Origin: Ciona savignyi
Taxonomy: Eukaryota > Chordata > Ascidiacea > Phlebobranchia > Cionidae
Direction: 5' to 3'
Length of the DNA: 64,000 bases
Assembly (NCBI GenBank): GCA_000149265.1
Contig: CH003386.1
Coordinates: forward strand, 253,989 to 317,988
Shown here: positions 1 through 12,109 of the stretch, piece after piece
Layout: each line of letters starts with the position of its first letter
Position numbering within the stretch: position 1 is the stretch's first letter
Made by a program: the position numbers and the translations under genes
Notes under the pieces: generated by a model
The model's input: only the letters and a program-made list of their open reading frames with translations
Databases searched by the model: none
Told to the model about the DNA's origin: nothing

Positions 1-1
1 T

Positions 2-145
2 AAGACTTCTCCTGTGATGCAGGGCTGGAATGCGGATGTACGAAGATGGCATCCAAGATTCCACATCTGGAAGGATCGGCTTCGATTCAATCTGAGTATT
101 TGGGAGAAATGTTTTTTAAAATATGAAACAATTTTTAATTATTAA
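2..145 (+). CDS. Possible 3'-terminal exon of an unidentified gene (partial, runs off left edge)
   Basis: The frame starting at base 2 is open from the window edge to a TAA at 143-145, giving about 47 residues rich in Trp, Arg and Phe (for example GWNADVRRWHPRFHIWKDRL). The composition looks like protein, and the base composition before about 110 is less AT-rich than what follows. I do not recognise the family. No canonical AATAAA follows closely. It would be convergent with the minus-strand gene ending at 356. It could still be a chance open frame; the rest of the gene would lie left of the window. Confidence 0.25.
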   Translation, partial: KTSPVMQGWNADVRRWHPRFHIWKDRLRFNLSIWEKCFLKYETIFNY

Positions 146-355
146 TCACTAAAATGTATCGACCTTATGCTATTACAGATTTTACAATAACATTATTCAA
201 GAAAATTGAACAGTAAATAGTAATCAATTGCAGTATCTTCGGTAAACTTTTTGTCAATAGTTTTTAAACAAATTATATTTTTCTGTAACATTCTGGGTAA
301 AGTGAAAATGATGAAAGTGTCAAAGATCTCTACAATCATCCGACTAAGCTGTGCT

Positions 356-2778
356 TTATGGTACAAAACTCACAGGGGGCAGTATGTTGTTACGACTCAG
401 CACATCTGCTTCAGTTCTTATGTAGGCACTCTTTGCCCGATGAAATCGCTGAATCATCCTATTTTTAGTCAGCCGTTGTCGAGTTGCTCTGCTGATCTCT
501 GTGCTAATCGGGGTGAAATCTTCATTTGGATATCTTTCAGAAGCTATTAGATAACAAAAAATTTAGGTAACAAAAAAAATGAAATGGCAATACCCATTAG
601 TCAATAACATCCCAGTATCGCGTGTATATAGATGGATGTGATTCTTTTACCACTGCCACCAGACAGAAGTAGTTGATAAAACAGAGTTATGTAATCTATA
701 TCAGGTGCTAGTGGTTGGTTGGTGACATATTGGTTGAAAATAGAGAATTTTAATAATTACCTTTTTAAAATTAAATTACTTACCGGCAATAATTATTTTT
801 TGTGAATTACATACTGGTAATAATCTTTTTATTTAGATCTTGTCATAAATTCTTGCAAAAAGTCTAGTAACTGATTACTATCCAATAGCAAGTCTGATAA
901 GATGTTGTCTCTATAACGATCATGTGAATCAATTATAAAACTGTAAACGGATTCGCATTGTTAATAGATATTTTAAAAAAATGGTTAGTTGGATTTAGTT
1001 GGATTTTTTTTAATTTATGACCTTCTCATAAGTACGGTACCTCCAAATAAAAACATTGGAATAAAATTGTGATATAATTATGTGTTTGTATTGTGTTTAT
1101 TTCAAAATATAAGTTCCGATATATAGAAACAACTCAGTGATTAATTTAAGGTGCATTATTGTCCATGTTGGCCTATTGTTAGCTTTGCCAATGAATCTGT
1201 AAGAAAATTTGGAAATAAAACTATTAGTTAACATTTACCCCAGATGCTTCTATTTCATTATCATTAAAAAAACATACATAATTCTCCTAATCAATTAACG
1301 GTTTTTATGATATCATAAAAGTGAATGGTCCTTGAAGAGACTTGTCCACTTGTAATGTCTACACGCCCATTTGCCTCCAGCACTAGTAGAACTGGTTAAA
1401 CAGCTATCAAATATTTGGAAATATCTAAAAACGATGCCACAACAAATAGACCAAGCACAGCACAGTAACAATAAGGTAAATTAAGTTCAACTTAAAGAAC
1501 ACCATTTGTTTAAGTATTTAAAAATGCAAAGAGGAATGGTGAATTAGATAGATTAGCTATAAAAAGTAAAAATGCAGTAGGCTACTAAATCAGTTGTTGT
1601 AAATTATGTATAGTGTTTTGTTAATTGGTGTGTAAGACAAACAAAAAGCTTATATTTACCAACATACTGGTAGTTGGTTTTGTCTGCTTGTTTATTACAA
1701 TCTAGTTTATTACGGTAAAGTATTTTATTTTCTCAGAAACAATCAATCTGAAGAATTTACATGAAGAGTTACAAGGTAGAGAGGTAATGTGATAGTATGC
1801 TATGGTACAGCCTTTTGAAATGGTACAATGACATTTATGTTGTCAGGGCGGTTTAAACAAGGGATGGGTGTTATGGACAATGCTTAATACAGTACAGCTT
1901 GGTTTAAATACCAAAGCATATGGCCATTGATGTACCAAAACATCGTTTACTGTACTATTAATTGTACTAAATCAAAAAAATTTAAAAAAGTGATATAAAA
2001 TTATATTTTATTCATATTTTGTGTTAATAGTTGTATATTTATATATTTGTATTATTTTAAAGGAACAAAGCTTAAAAAATTTGGAAGAATAGTTACTACT
2101 TTCCTAGTCTACATTGTGTACTAACCTGCAAACATAAAGTCTCTGTGCAAAATTGGCTGTGCAGCGGTCCATAATAATTGGAATTGGTAGTAATCGCCAA
2201 TTGAAATCAGTCGTTTCAAAACCTCACACCTCTGTAAAACAGGAGCAGATTTAACACAATTTACACTTGGAAAATGAGAGGCTGATAAAACAACAAAATA
2301 GATCTAATGAAATGACACCACAAGACCATTTGTATGTTAATATATAACTAACATGAGTCATACTTTTACAATGCGTATATGAATTGTAGTCAAATCACTC
2401 TTATGATGTACACAGGTGTACCAAAAATGAAACTCATAAAAAGAAGTGAAATTTTACCCTTGTTTAGGCAATAGTATAATGTATTTTAATCAACATAATT
2501 ATAACCTGGTAAATATAGTTTTCTTTTTTTAAACTGGATTTACAAAATAATTCAATGTAACCTGTAAATGTGACCAATTTTCAAACCAGATTGCAATTTC
2601 ATCTAGCTGTTTTTGAAACTCTACATTTTCTGGTTTAGTGGTGGCAAATTCATCCTCATAATTCGATATTGTTCGACTAGAATACTTTAAATCCGCTTTA
2701 TGAGATTTGGAGATGGAGTGAAGAAAATCTTTAACATCATAGTCCACATACTGCACAGCTTGTTCAAAATCCATACCA
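356..2778 (-). CDS. Three-exon gene, 168-residue protein of unassigned function
   Basis: Exons on the minus strand are 2562-2778, 2126-2231 and 356-543. Each is bounded by AG/GT and the phases agree (0 at the first junction, 1 at the second), giving a continuous 168-residue product from ATG 2772-2774 to TAA 356-358. The ATG lies four bases after the splice acceptor at 2779-2780, so the upstream leader is either a non-coding exon or a trans-spliced leader. The protein is hydrophilic and helical, with no signal peptide or membrane segment. Its centre (WFENWSHLQRCEVLKRLI, then a PILHRDF motif) faintly recalls the helical stretch upstream of the F-box in FBXO16/FBXW10-type proteins, but no F-box is visible. 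The C-terminal exon is basic (ATRQRLTKNRMIQRFHRAK). I infer a real gene; its function is not assigned. Confidence 0.65.
544..2125. other. Second intron of the minus-strand 168-residue gene; nothing else seen
   Basis: AT-rich, with no open frame, SINE copy or RNA gene that I can support. It is long for this window, so a small additional exon cannot be excluded, although phase 1 is conserved across the junction without one. Confidence 0.4.
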
Positions 2779-3824
2779 CTGGAAATAAACGCATTATATA
2801 ACTGAATAAAATCGATGCTGCAGTAAATTAGGTATATATATAAAATGATCGGTATTTAAGTGAAAACAGCTGATATTTTAACTGTTTACTGCTCATTCTT
2901 GCTACCTTTTTAGCACCTGCATTTTATATAAAATGCTAAATAACTAAAAAAATATTTTTTTACATTTGGGTAACACGTGGCACGTGCCACATAAAAAATC
3001 GAGTCTGATTTCATTAATATGCGTTTGCTTCATTTAACAAGGAGGTGTACAACTAAAAAATAAAAATACAGACAAAAATATTTGGGCCTTGAGATTATTA
3101 AAAAATTTGATGTTTCGGTGAATTTTTTGACATATATTTGTGTACATACATAATGCTTTTCGAGTTGTTTAGTGTGTAACCTAGCACAGGGGGCATTGTT
3201 ACATCACGGATAATAAATTTGAATCTGATTGGTTCTGCAATACAAAGTAAATGGGCAAATGTTCGTGGTAACAAAGAGAATTAGAAAGTCCTAAAAACTA
3301 CTTGCTACGCGGGCTACACTTTATTTAAAATCCTAACTTATCCCAGGGTTCCCAAATTTTTATTCTCAGTTTACATGTTGTAAAGTGACAGACAACAGGA
3401 TGCACTTATAGGTATTTTTACTGTATAACATAAAGACTTTGTAAAATAAGTGTTAACCTTTAGTTTGACAACTTTACTGTACCGGTATACTTAGATTACA
3501 TGAGAGCATGGATAAGGCTTACAGAGTGGTCCCAAGATAAATATTTGGTAATCTTACCCAAAGCAACAAAAACAAAAAAAATGTAGGCCACTTGTTGTAG
3601 CGTAGTATCAGAATTCTAACTTGTAACTTATAAAATTATACTTATGGGAACCATTCACACCACAGGTCAAAGGCGCTGCCTATAAAAATAAAGATATTGT
3701 CTTACGAACTTTACTCACCTTTAAAGTTCGGTACCTGATTTTATAACGCTTGCACTTTACATTCGTGGTTGGCAAGAACGCTACTTTGAAATATTATTTA
3801 TTTGCTACGCCACCTTGTGTTGTA

Positions 3825-4002
3825 GGATAGGATATTATGTTTATCCCCGTGAATGGGGAAACCAAGGAACATGTCTATCATATACAACACACTGCAATAG
3901 CTCCGGTAACCCGACGATGGGCGCGAGGTGATCTGACGATTGCCCGTGTGTTAACCCCCTTGGTTTTCCCATTCACGGGGATAAAGATGAATATCCTATC
4001 CT
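3825..4002 (+). mobile_element. tRNA-derived SINE, 3' part, with inverted 5' segment (foldback)
   Basis: Bases 3870-4002 are the 3' half of the window's SINE in plus orientation, ending in TATCC repeats. Bases 3825-3869 are the same 3' end in the opposite orientation (GGATAGGATATT, then TTATCCCCGTGAAT). The copy therefore has inverted-repeat ends of about 45 bases. Confidence 0.75.
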
Positions 4003-4078
4003 AAAGGCGTTTCTTTAAAAAAAGGTTGGGTTCTTCGACAATGCGCTTATTAACACACATCGCTTAAACCTGTTACAT

Positions 4079-4199
4079 GAGCTCCGGTAATCTAACGCTG
4101 TGAGTGGTGAGTGACAGGAGGGTCAATTTGATATTTACGAAATAATCTGACGATTGCCCGTGTAGTACTACTCTCCCCCCGGGATAAAACATTCCATTC
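4079..4199 (+). mobile_element. Degenerate SINE fragment
   Basis: Contains GAGCTCCGGTAATC and then CTGACGATTGCCCGTGT, both matching the SINE body, with a diverged stretch between. No tRNA-like head. Confidence 0.55.
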
Positions 4200-4712
4200 C
4201 ACTGGTTTAAAAAAAATAAAAACCGTTAGCAGGAATAAAGTAGGCTATAGGTTATATGGTCTATATTATCAGAGTCTGAATACAAAAACTAAAATAAAGT
4301 TCTTTCGTTGTCGTTAAATAATAATTACAATTTGTTCGACCACACAGGATAGGCTATACCCTGCCATTAAACTTATACAATTGGAACCAAATCATTAATA
4401 TTCACAACTATCTGTGTTACGTGTAGGCGTATTAGGTTTATAGGCTATATAGCCATATGCCTGTATATATAAGCGAAACGTGCGAATATGTGTCCTTCCG
4501 GCTTGAGTCATGCAATCACTAACCCTCACTGGTGAGTATTAGAAGGATAAAGGACAACCGAATAGGCCTATAATATTTTTCATCCGTGTGTGGGAAAAGG
4601 AAAGTAGACTAGGTACAACAAAGATTAGGCTTACCCATTATCACCAGTGGAGTTTTTAGGTCGATCTAGAATTCACCGTTGTCAAGCAAGGTCCGTGATG
4701 TGCTGTGCCAAA

Positions 4713-4752
4713 GGGCACCGTCGGGTTACCCGGGTTATTGCAGTGTGTTTTA
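4713..4752 (-). mobile_element. Short SINE fragment
   Basis: Matches the complement of the SINE body (CGTCGGGTTACC, then TTATTGCAGTGTGTTT). Both ends are missing. Confidence 0.5.
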
Positions 4753-5710
4753 GTACTATTTAGAGTAGACGTTTCGTTTATTTTTTAGATCCTATTAATT
4801 CAACGGGTTTAGGAAATCTCCGCTAATTGCCTTACCCAACGACACACACAACAAGCTAACTAGCTATACCGTTTGGTCTTAATTAAATTTTGTTTGCTCA
4901 TTATGGTTCTTTCACTTAGATTTAGCAATCGCGTTCACTATATTTAATAAATTATATCCATTTTTAAATATAGTGTGTAACGCCTGTTCGTTTTGCCGTC
5001 TTTTGCTGTTCTTGTGTCATGATTTAATTCGTTTGCTATTTTTAATACTGGGGCAAAAAAATGAATAAACAAAACTGGTGATCAGTTTTGAACCTGTAGC
5101 GTTTCAGCTAAAAGGTGTCAACAAATTCATTGACCCTTTCTGCGAGACACCTGCCCTAAAACATGAAGCATAGTAATACATTAATCTAGACAAAAATAAC
5201 TACTGTATACTAAACAAACCCTGATTATTATTAAAATAGCTTGATTTGTTTGAGATTGGGAAACACTTTATCCGATCAGATTCTTCGAATCGGTTACCGT
5301 TTTACGCACGCGAATGACGTATATTACGGTTTGCGGATAATACACGTTACCATTTTTTTCATTGTTCCGTCACTCGGGCTATAAACAGTTAGCCGATTTA
5401 AATTTACAGTTTAAGATTAGTGTTTCGTTTTTCAGAGTACAATTTCATTTAGTGCAAGTCGTAAATAGGTTATTTGTATTTTTTACCGTAGTTTTACCTC
5501 ATGATAAATGGTGTTTAAAATTTTAATAAACCACTATTCCAAGTACTGATTGCCTTAGTTTGCCCTAATAGTCAATAAAAACCAAAGATAATACTGTAAA
5601 CACTTTTTTCAGATCCTGTATTTCTCTTCACAAAATAGATCAAAATAACTATACAAACCTGCATTCTGATACATAGGTACAAAGACAACAACAGTGCAAA
5701 AATCAGCAAA

Positions 5711-8700
5711 ATGTCAAGTAAAAATGACGAAGTTCCGGAGAAAAAGGAGACTTTACTTGTAAAGTATCTCAGAGTATTTTTCGCAGTTGCGCTATACTGG
5801 GGTGTCAGTATTAGTATGGTCTTCATTAACAAATATCTTTTAAAGGTAAGAGGGTGTTTAGGTGTTTTTTTAAATATCAGTACCAAAAAAGGTGATGGTA
5901 CTGGTACCCATGTTTATCTTTGGTAGCCTATAATGGTTAGGAGGTACTGAAAATGTTATAACCCAAAACTTTTTCATTAAGTGTTTCTCTCAGTTGGGTT
6001 GCCAAAAGTGTTTAAGTGTGTTTATTATATGATGTTACCGTAGAGTATGGTACTGTTTGCAACAACAATTTTTGTGAGACACACTTGTTAGAAGCAGTGT
6101 TTATTAAAAACTGTGATTAGAGACACATTGTCACGGAGATGTGGTAGCCAGGCCAATAATTCAACCTGGTGTTTGGCAAATAAGCCATGTGCGTATGTTG
6201 AAAATAATTTTCTTTTGATGTTGAATACTCCATTTGGTTCTACTGGGGTTAAGAGCAAGGTTTGTAAATTAGTTTTCGCAATGACCGGTCACTTGCAAGT
6301 TCTGATAAATAAGAAACTTTAGCAATGTGATTTACACCAATGTCCAGGCCCGGTTGGTCTAGCGGTTAAGTGCGTCACCTTTCAATCGAAAGGATGCAGG
6401 TGCGAAACTGGTCGCTAGCTAAGTCGGTTGTGTCCTTGGGCAAGGCACTTTACGGACATTGCCTGAANNNNNNNNNNNNNNNNNNNNNNNNNNNNNNNNN
6501 NNNNNNNNNNNNNNNNNNNNNNNNNNNNNNNNNNNNNNNNNNNNNNNNNNNNNNNNNNNNNNNNNNNATGGGCGCGTGGTGATCTGACGATTGCCCGTGT
6601 GATAACCCCCTAGGTTTTCCCATTCACGGGGATAAACATGAATATCCTATCCTATCCTATCCCACCAACTTATGCAGCCAAGTTTACTTATAAAAATGTA
6701 CAATTTGTTTTTCCAGAGTGATCAATTAAAGTTAAATGCTCCCATGTTTGTTACATGGTTCCAATGTGTCGTAACAGTTGCACTGTGCGTCATTTGTTCA
6801 CAATTATCCAGCAGGTTTGTTTCTATTTGTTCATAAAACATTTTTCTAATCTAACTGGCAGTTTGAAGTACAAATACAAAATGTATAATATTTTCTTATT
6901 TGTTAAATTGCATTTCAGTAAAACAAATTTACTGCAATTGTTTTCCTGTTTTAAATCCTTTTTTACTTTTTTTATCATACAATGTTTTATCTTAAAATGA
7001 CAAGTAAATAATGTGTGTGGAATCGTTTTTGAGGTACCAGTCTGTTTCCATATGGCTACTGTTACCACTCATGAAAATATCAAATATTGTAATTGAAAAT
7101 AAAATATTGTCCTTTGTAGCATGCCGAATTTATTGACATTTCCATCAACAAAATTTGATGCAAAATTATCCCGAGAAGCTTTACCATTGAGTGTGGTATT
7201 TGTGCTGATGATATCTTTTAACAATCTTTGCCTTGGTGAGGTTGGTGTTGCATTTTACACAATCGCTCGATCCTTGGTGACAATCTTCAGTCTGATCTTC
7301 ACATACTTCATATTAGGTAATGTATAAGTCCTTTTCATTTTAACTTTCAGAGACATTAATACTTGAAAATTCCAAACTCCTGCAGAGTCGATACGCCAAC
7401 AACTTATCTTAATATTTAGTGGCAAGCTGCAAATATATATATATTTTTTGGTATAATTTTACTGAATCTAAAGCTAAACTTATTTTTACTTAATTTGACA
7501 CAAGTAGGGGATATGGTTAACATATATAAATACAAAATGATTTCCTGATCATCACATAGGTTTTTCTTAGTGGTGAGAAAATAGCAATGCAAACTCTACA
7601 ACACAAATTATCAGTACACATCACACATTAATATAACCATGCAAGATGCAACCCTAATGAATTTAAAGTTTTATGTAATTTTTTTACAATGAGTTCATTA
7701 TTTTTTATAGTAGCATTCTGGCATTATCTGACTTCACTAATAGTATGCTTGAATAGTCACTTATTTAACTTTATCGTCAGACCTCCAATCAACTACAGCT
7801 TCTTTATTGTATTTCTAAATCCAGGCAAGAAAACCACACTTCCAGCACTAGCATGCTGTGGGATTATCCTTGGTGGATTTTTCCTCGGTGTAAACCAACA
7901 AGGCGCCTCATTAGGTAAGTTCATACATACAGCATTGTTAGAATAAATTTTACATTTTAATGCTGATAAATTAGTTTGTTATGTTAAATGTAATGCTACC
8001 ATTACCTTGATTCATGTTTGTCTTATATGCAACTATTATCTTGTTTTTTTGGTGTTATATTTTAATACTGATAATCAAAATATATTATATATTGTACAAT
8101 GGTACAAATGTGGAAAGTTCAACTCTTGAAATTGTTTTATAATGCATTAAATCACAGTTCTATAGGTGCTGTACTAGTACTAAAATATTTAAATTAAATT
8201 GTGTGTGTCCCATATGTTATTACTGAAAATCATATTGACTTGATTGTAAATCAGAATAGATTGATTTCCGTTTCCATGGTGTATTAAAGTCCTATTTGTA
8301 TGACAGATTAGTTTGAATGTCTAATGTATGAACAATAAGTCTCTAACACCAATTGTCTATTTATTCATTTGGACTGTGTTATTTGTGCATAGTTACAGGT
8401 GCCATGTGCCAAGATAGCAACACTACCAGTACTAATAACTAGAAACATTCATTAATATGATGCACTTATGCAGTTTGTAAGATAATAAGTTTGTGCTTAC
8501 CTGTATTTTTACATTTCTAGACGGTATATCAGTAAAAGGAACAATTTATGGGGTGTTTTCCAGTTCAATGGTTGCTTTAAATGCAATTTATATCAAGAAA
8601 GTCTTGCCCAGCATGGACAACAACATATGGAAAATGACTTTCTACAATAATATCAATGCTTGTGTAATTTTTGTTCCCTTTATTGTTCTAACAGAGGTGT

Positions 8701-9438
8701 GTTTTGACTTTGTTATTTATAACTCACATATTTTAGGATAATGCATGCATATATAAATATGAGTTGCAAAAGGTTTTTTATTGAACACATTAAACTTCAC
8801 TGACTTTTATAATAGCTTAAGACATAATAACAACATAGGTTTTTAGGATAGAAAAAAACTATCTTTTGTTGCTTTTTCAGATTAGAGAGATAGCTTCATT
8901 CCCCCATATTTTAAATTTGCACTTTTGGAGCTTGATGTTCACTGCTGGATTCTTTGGCTTTATAATGGGTTATGTTGTGGGTTTTGAAATAAAAGTGACA
9001 ACCCCAGTCACCCACACTGTAAGTGGGGTGGCCAAAGCTTGTTTGCAAACTGTAATAGCAGTCATTTATAACCAAGACGTAAGTATCCTTAGTATATATA
9101 AAATAATTGTATAGATTTTCCAAAATTTAAAATTTGGTAGTTTAACACTAGATATTAAAATGTTGTACAAAAGTCTTTATACTCTGTGTGTTTTACTTTA
9201 CCAACATTTAATTTATTGTCCAGGCTTCTTATGTATCTCTTCACATGTCAAACAATGTAAATGTTTCAATTCTTATTTGCAGGTTAAAAGCGCACTTTGG
9301 TGGTTTTCCAATATAATGGTTCTGTTTGGGACTGGTTCTTATTCTGTCGTTAAAAGTATGGACATGAAGAGGGAACATGCAGCAACTGTTGCGAAACAAA
9401 CAGACGAAGGCGGCGAAGAAAAGGTCCGCCTGGTATAG
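5711..9438 (+). CDS. SLC35C1: GDP-fucose transporter (SLC35C1 type), complete, 349 residues
   Basis: Seven exons: 5711-5845, 6717-6814, 7120-7316, 7825-7914, 8521-8696, 8881-9078 and 9283-9438, all GT-AG with matching phases, totalling 1050 coding bases. The product is a multi-pass Golgi nucleotide-sugar antiporter that imports GDP-fucose in exchange for GMP. Diagnostic segments are SISMVFINKYLL in helix 1, LPLSVVFVLMISFNNLCL, CGIILGGFFLGVNQQG, LNAIYIKKVLP with WKMTFYNNINAC, and THTVSGVAKACLQTVIAV. Length and order match the vertebrate protein (about 360 residues). The C-tail is short and charged. Intron 1 holds a SINE and the 100-N gap; no coding sequence appears lost. An unpaired acceptor (TTTTTTCAG, 5604-5612) lies about 100 bases before the ATG. 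Confidence 0.95.
6357..6662 (+). mobile_element. tRNA-derived SINE, near full length, interrupted by N gap
   Basis: The head GGCCCGGTTGGTCTAGCGGT resembles a tRNA A box. It is followed by a B-box-like GGTGCGAAACTGG, the element body, and a tail of TATCC repeats. Ns at 6468-6567 hide the middle. It sits in intron 1 of the SLC35C1-type gene. Confidence 0.85.
6468..6567. other. Assembly gap, 100 N
   Basis: Exactly 100 N, a conventional placeholder for a gap of unknown size, inside a repetitive element. Confidence 0.99.
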
Positions 9439-12099
9439 AAAGCCATGTTTGTTTACCTAATACTTGCCTATTTATCATGTTTAACCAGCGTTATTAAATG
9501 TGTACTGGAAGCATTATAAAGATTTTTTTAAAATATTTTTACAAAAGGTTTTTGAAGTTTGATACCATATGCCTAATTCCTTAATAGCAATTACCAATAT
9601 TCAAACAAGAGATGCAGTTTAGTACACTAATTTTTATTTTTAATTTCATTAAATTTGTAAGTTTTAATTAGCTTTATGACATGAAAGTTCAAATTAGTTA
9701 AAAAATAACCAAGCCATAAGGACATAACTAATAAAGCTGACCCGAGTACTAAATTTGCATTTCTGGCATGGTTTTGTACACAACAATTTGTTATTGCACT
9801 TGTATGTTTTCGTCAATTTTAGCTTCTATTCAATCTCGTATTAATATATACCCACCAACATTTAGAATAAAATTAGATAAAAAGCATGTGAGTGAATTTT
9901 ACGGTTGTAACTCTTGTCCATTTGTTTAGACACACAATTCCATGCATATGCACAAGACCGCATGACTGAAGACCATTCGAAGCCGATTTTAGCTTGATCA
10001 TTTATTTATTTATTTAAAAGAGTGCAATAGAAAAGGTGTATGGCAAATTGGCAAGAATGATAAAACAATTAAAATTGAAATCCCAGCACTTGTTTTATGC
10101 TTTCTTGAGGCTTGTTCTTTTTATTTACTCACAGAAATTCTTTCATTTATGTATTCTGTGGTGCCAAATACTTTGAACAAAATCTCTTTTCATAGTTGCT
10201 TAGGGATGCATAATCTGCCTTTGCATAGTAGTTCTAAAAAAAAAAAATTTGTACTATGTAAAGAAGAGAATGGCAATTAAGCATATTTATTTCATAAAAT
10301 TGTTTGGAAAATATTATAGGTGCAGACGTGCAGTAATTGCTAGTTACCAGACAAATTTGCGTTGATTTTGCAAGTGACTTCATTACAGAGCTATACGCAC
10401 AATCCAAAGATGCGTCTCTCGGCATGTCCTGTTAATATGGTTAATGTGCAATTAAGAATTTTCTTATTCAAATCAGTTTTCTTTTCAGAATCCATAATTT
10501 TAAATGACCTACACACATATTAACGAATTAGTTGTGATATTTATTTGCAACAACATCATTTGTAACTAAAAAACAAATTTGCTTAAAATACCATCATCTT
10601 TGCATTAAAAATATGTAATTAACACATTTTATTCCTTTATACACAATGGCTAATTTGGTGGAATAAATTTTATTGGCCGACTCTAAATGTTAATTCAGAA
10701 TTAAACATTTAGATAAAAAAAACAGCACCTATTCAAACTTAGTTATTGAGAATAATAATTTCATTTTTGTGCCGTTTTATTCCTAGTTTAAATATAACAG
10801 CTAAATAAAATCAGTAGTATTGTTAATAGGATAAGACCAAAGACCTAACTTTTACCCTGTTCCCAGTCCAGTTACCAGAGCTTTCAGGGTGTGTGTGTGT
10901 GTGTTCATCATATGGTTCTTTATTATAGCCAAATCGGCTGTTAAGTTGCATTTCAGCTAAAAGGTTGTTATGTCGAAACGCTAATGAACAGTAAGGATTA
11001 ATTGGTTAAACCAAAATACTAGCAGTGTTTCAATTTTGTACAACACACTCCTATAGCTTTAGCTATATGACTGTAGGAACGAGTTCTTAACACATGGACC
11101 TCCTCATGTGTTTCAATGTGTTAGAAAAGACATATCTATCCCAGTGCAATGTCCGTATGAATATTGCATAGTGAAGTGTGAAGGGTGGAGCTCTCATCAG
11201 AAACTGATCTGGACATGGCTAGAGACTATATAATTCTTTACCATTAGACCAAAACGGCGAAAAATAAATATACAGTACCACACACAACAGAGGTCCGAGG
11301 GTGCAATGAATGGGTAAAAGGACATTTGTACTTTTGATCACAGAGTAATCACATTGCCTACCAATGCATCAAAAGCACAGCAGTGGTATTTCATTGTGTG
11401 ATTTGGATGCTCAGTTATGCTCTCAGGAAACAATTGGATATCTAGTTAAAAGCTTATGTTAATTATAGAATATATAACTATGTACCTTTAATGAAATGTT
11501 GCTATTTAGTTTGTTTCTTTTATACAAAACATTTTGAGCATTTAACTTATTTAGAACAGATCTTGCTTGGTCACTTGATCGTTGCAGCGTATTTTCTATC
11601 CAGATAAAACTTGAGTCGTTCATTGAAACTTAGAAGTCTGTAACTTAACACAAATTTACAAACAAACAAAATTTTCAGGATATAAAGTATGTTAATAGCT
11701 TATGCTTTTTGATAACGGAAACTTGTTCTGTCTCTAAAGTAGGCTATACTTACTATGAACCCATTGGTCCATTTTTGTTTATTAAACTGCTAACGTGTAC
11801 AACGATTTAAGATTTAACTGATTTCATTGCTTTGGTGTATTTTAGGAAATTTACACGTGATCAGAACAGCTGGCAATTTTCATTTTTCAGATTGAAAAAG
11901 TTGATACAAGTGACGTTATTTTCGATAGTTATTTTTTCACGCTAAGTCTCGAACCCGTTATGGGCTCGTCACCAAGGCCGTTTTTTATATAAAAATCTGT
12001 ATATGTATCGGTTGCTTTTACTATTCGGCCACACAGTCGTACAGGATAAAAGCATAAAACTTATTTTTCAGAAAAAATATAGAAACATACCTCAAGGTG
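9439..12099. other. Gene-poor region: 3' UTR then AT-rich intergenic DNA
   Basis: After the transporter 3' UTR I see no supported exon on either strand. A short GT microsatellite lies near 10889-10904. A stretch near 11039-11065 weakly resembles the SINE body. Confidence 0.4.
9730..9735 (+). terminator. Polyadenylation signal candidate for the SLC35C1-type gene
   Basis: First AATAAA after the stop codon, giving a 3' UTR of about 300 bases. Another lies near 9867. Confidence 0.5.
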
Positions 12100-12109
12100 G
12101 CAGTATATG

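Larger units (their letters stand above)
2779..5710. other. Head-to-head intergenic region with SINE debris
   Basis: This separates the 5' ends of the minus-strand gene and the SLC35C1-type gene and should contain both promoters. It holds a foldback SINE (3825-4002) and two SINE fragments (about 4079-4199 and 4713-4752). Donor-like sequences on the minus strand near 3712 and 4633 could belong to non-coding first exons, but I could not chain them. Confidence 0.4.

Noticed and set aside
251-550. 99-codon plus-strand open frame
   Set aside because: It is antisense to the last exon (356-543) of the minus-strand gene, which has correct splice sites and phase.
5572-5886. 104-codon minus-strand open frame
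   Set aside because: Overlaps SLC35C1 exon 1 and its acceptor in antisense; no family resemblance.
6361-6440. tRNA gene
   Set aside because: The tRNA-like sequence recurs at the head of many SINE copies, and its B box and acceptor stem are degraded.
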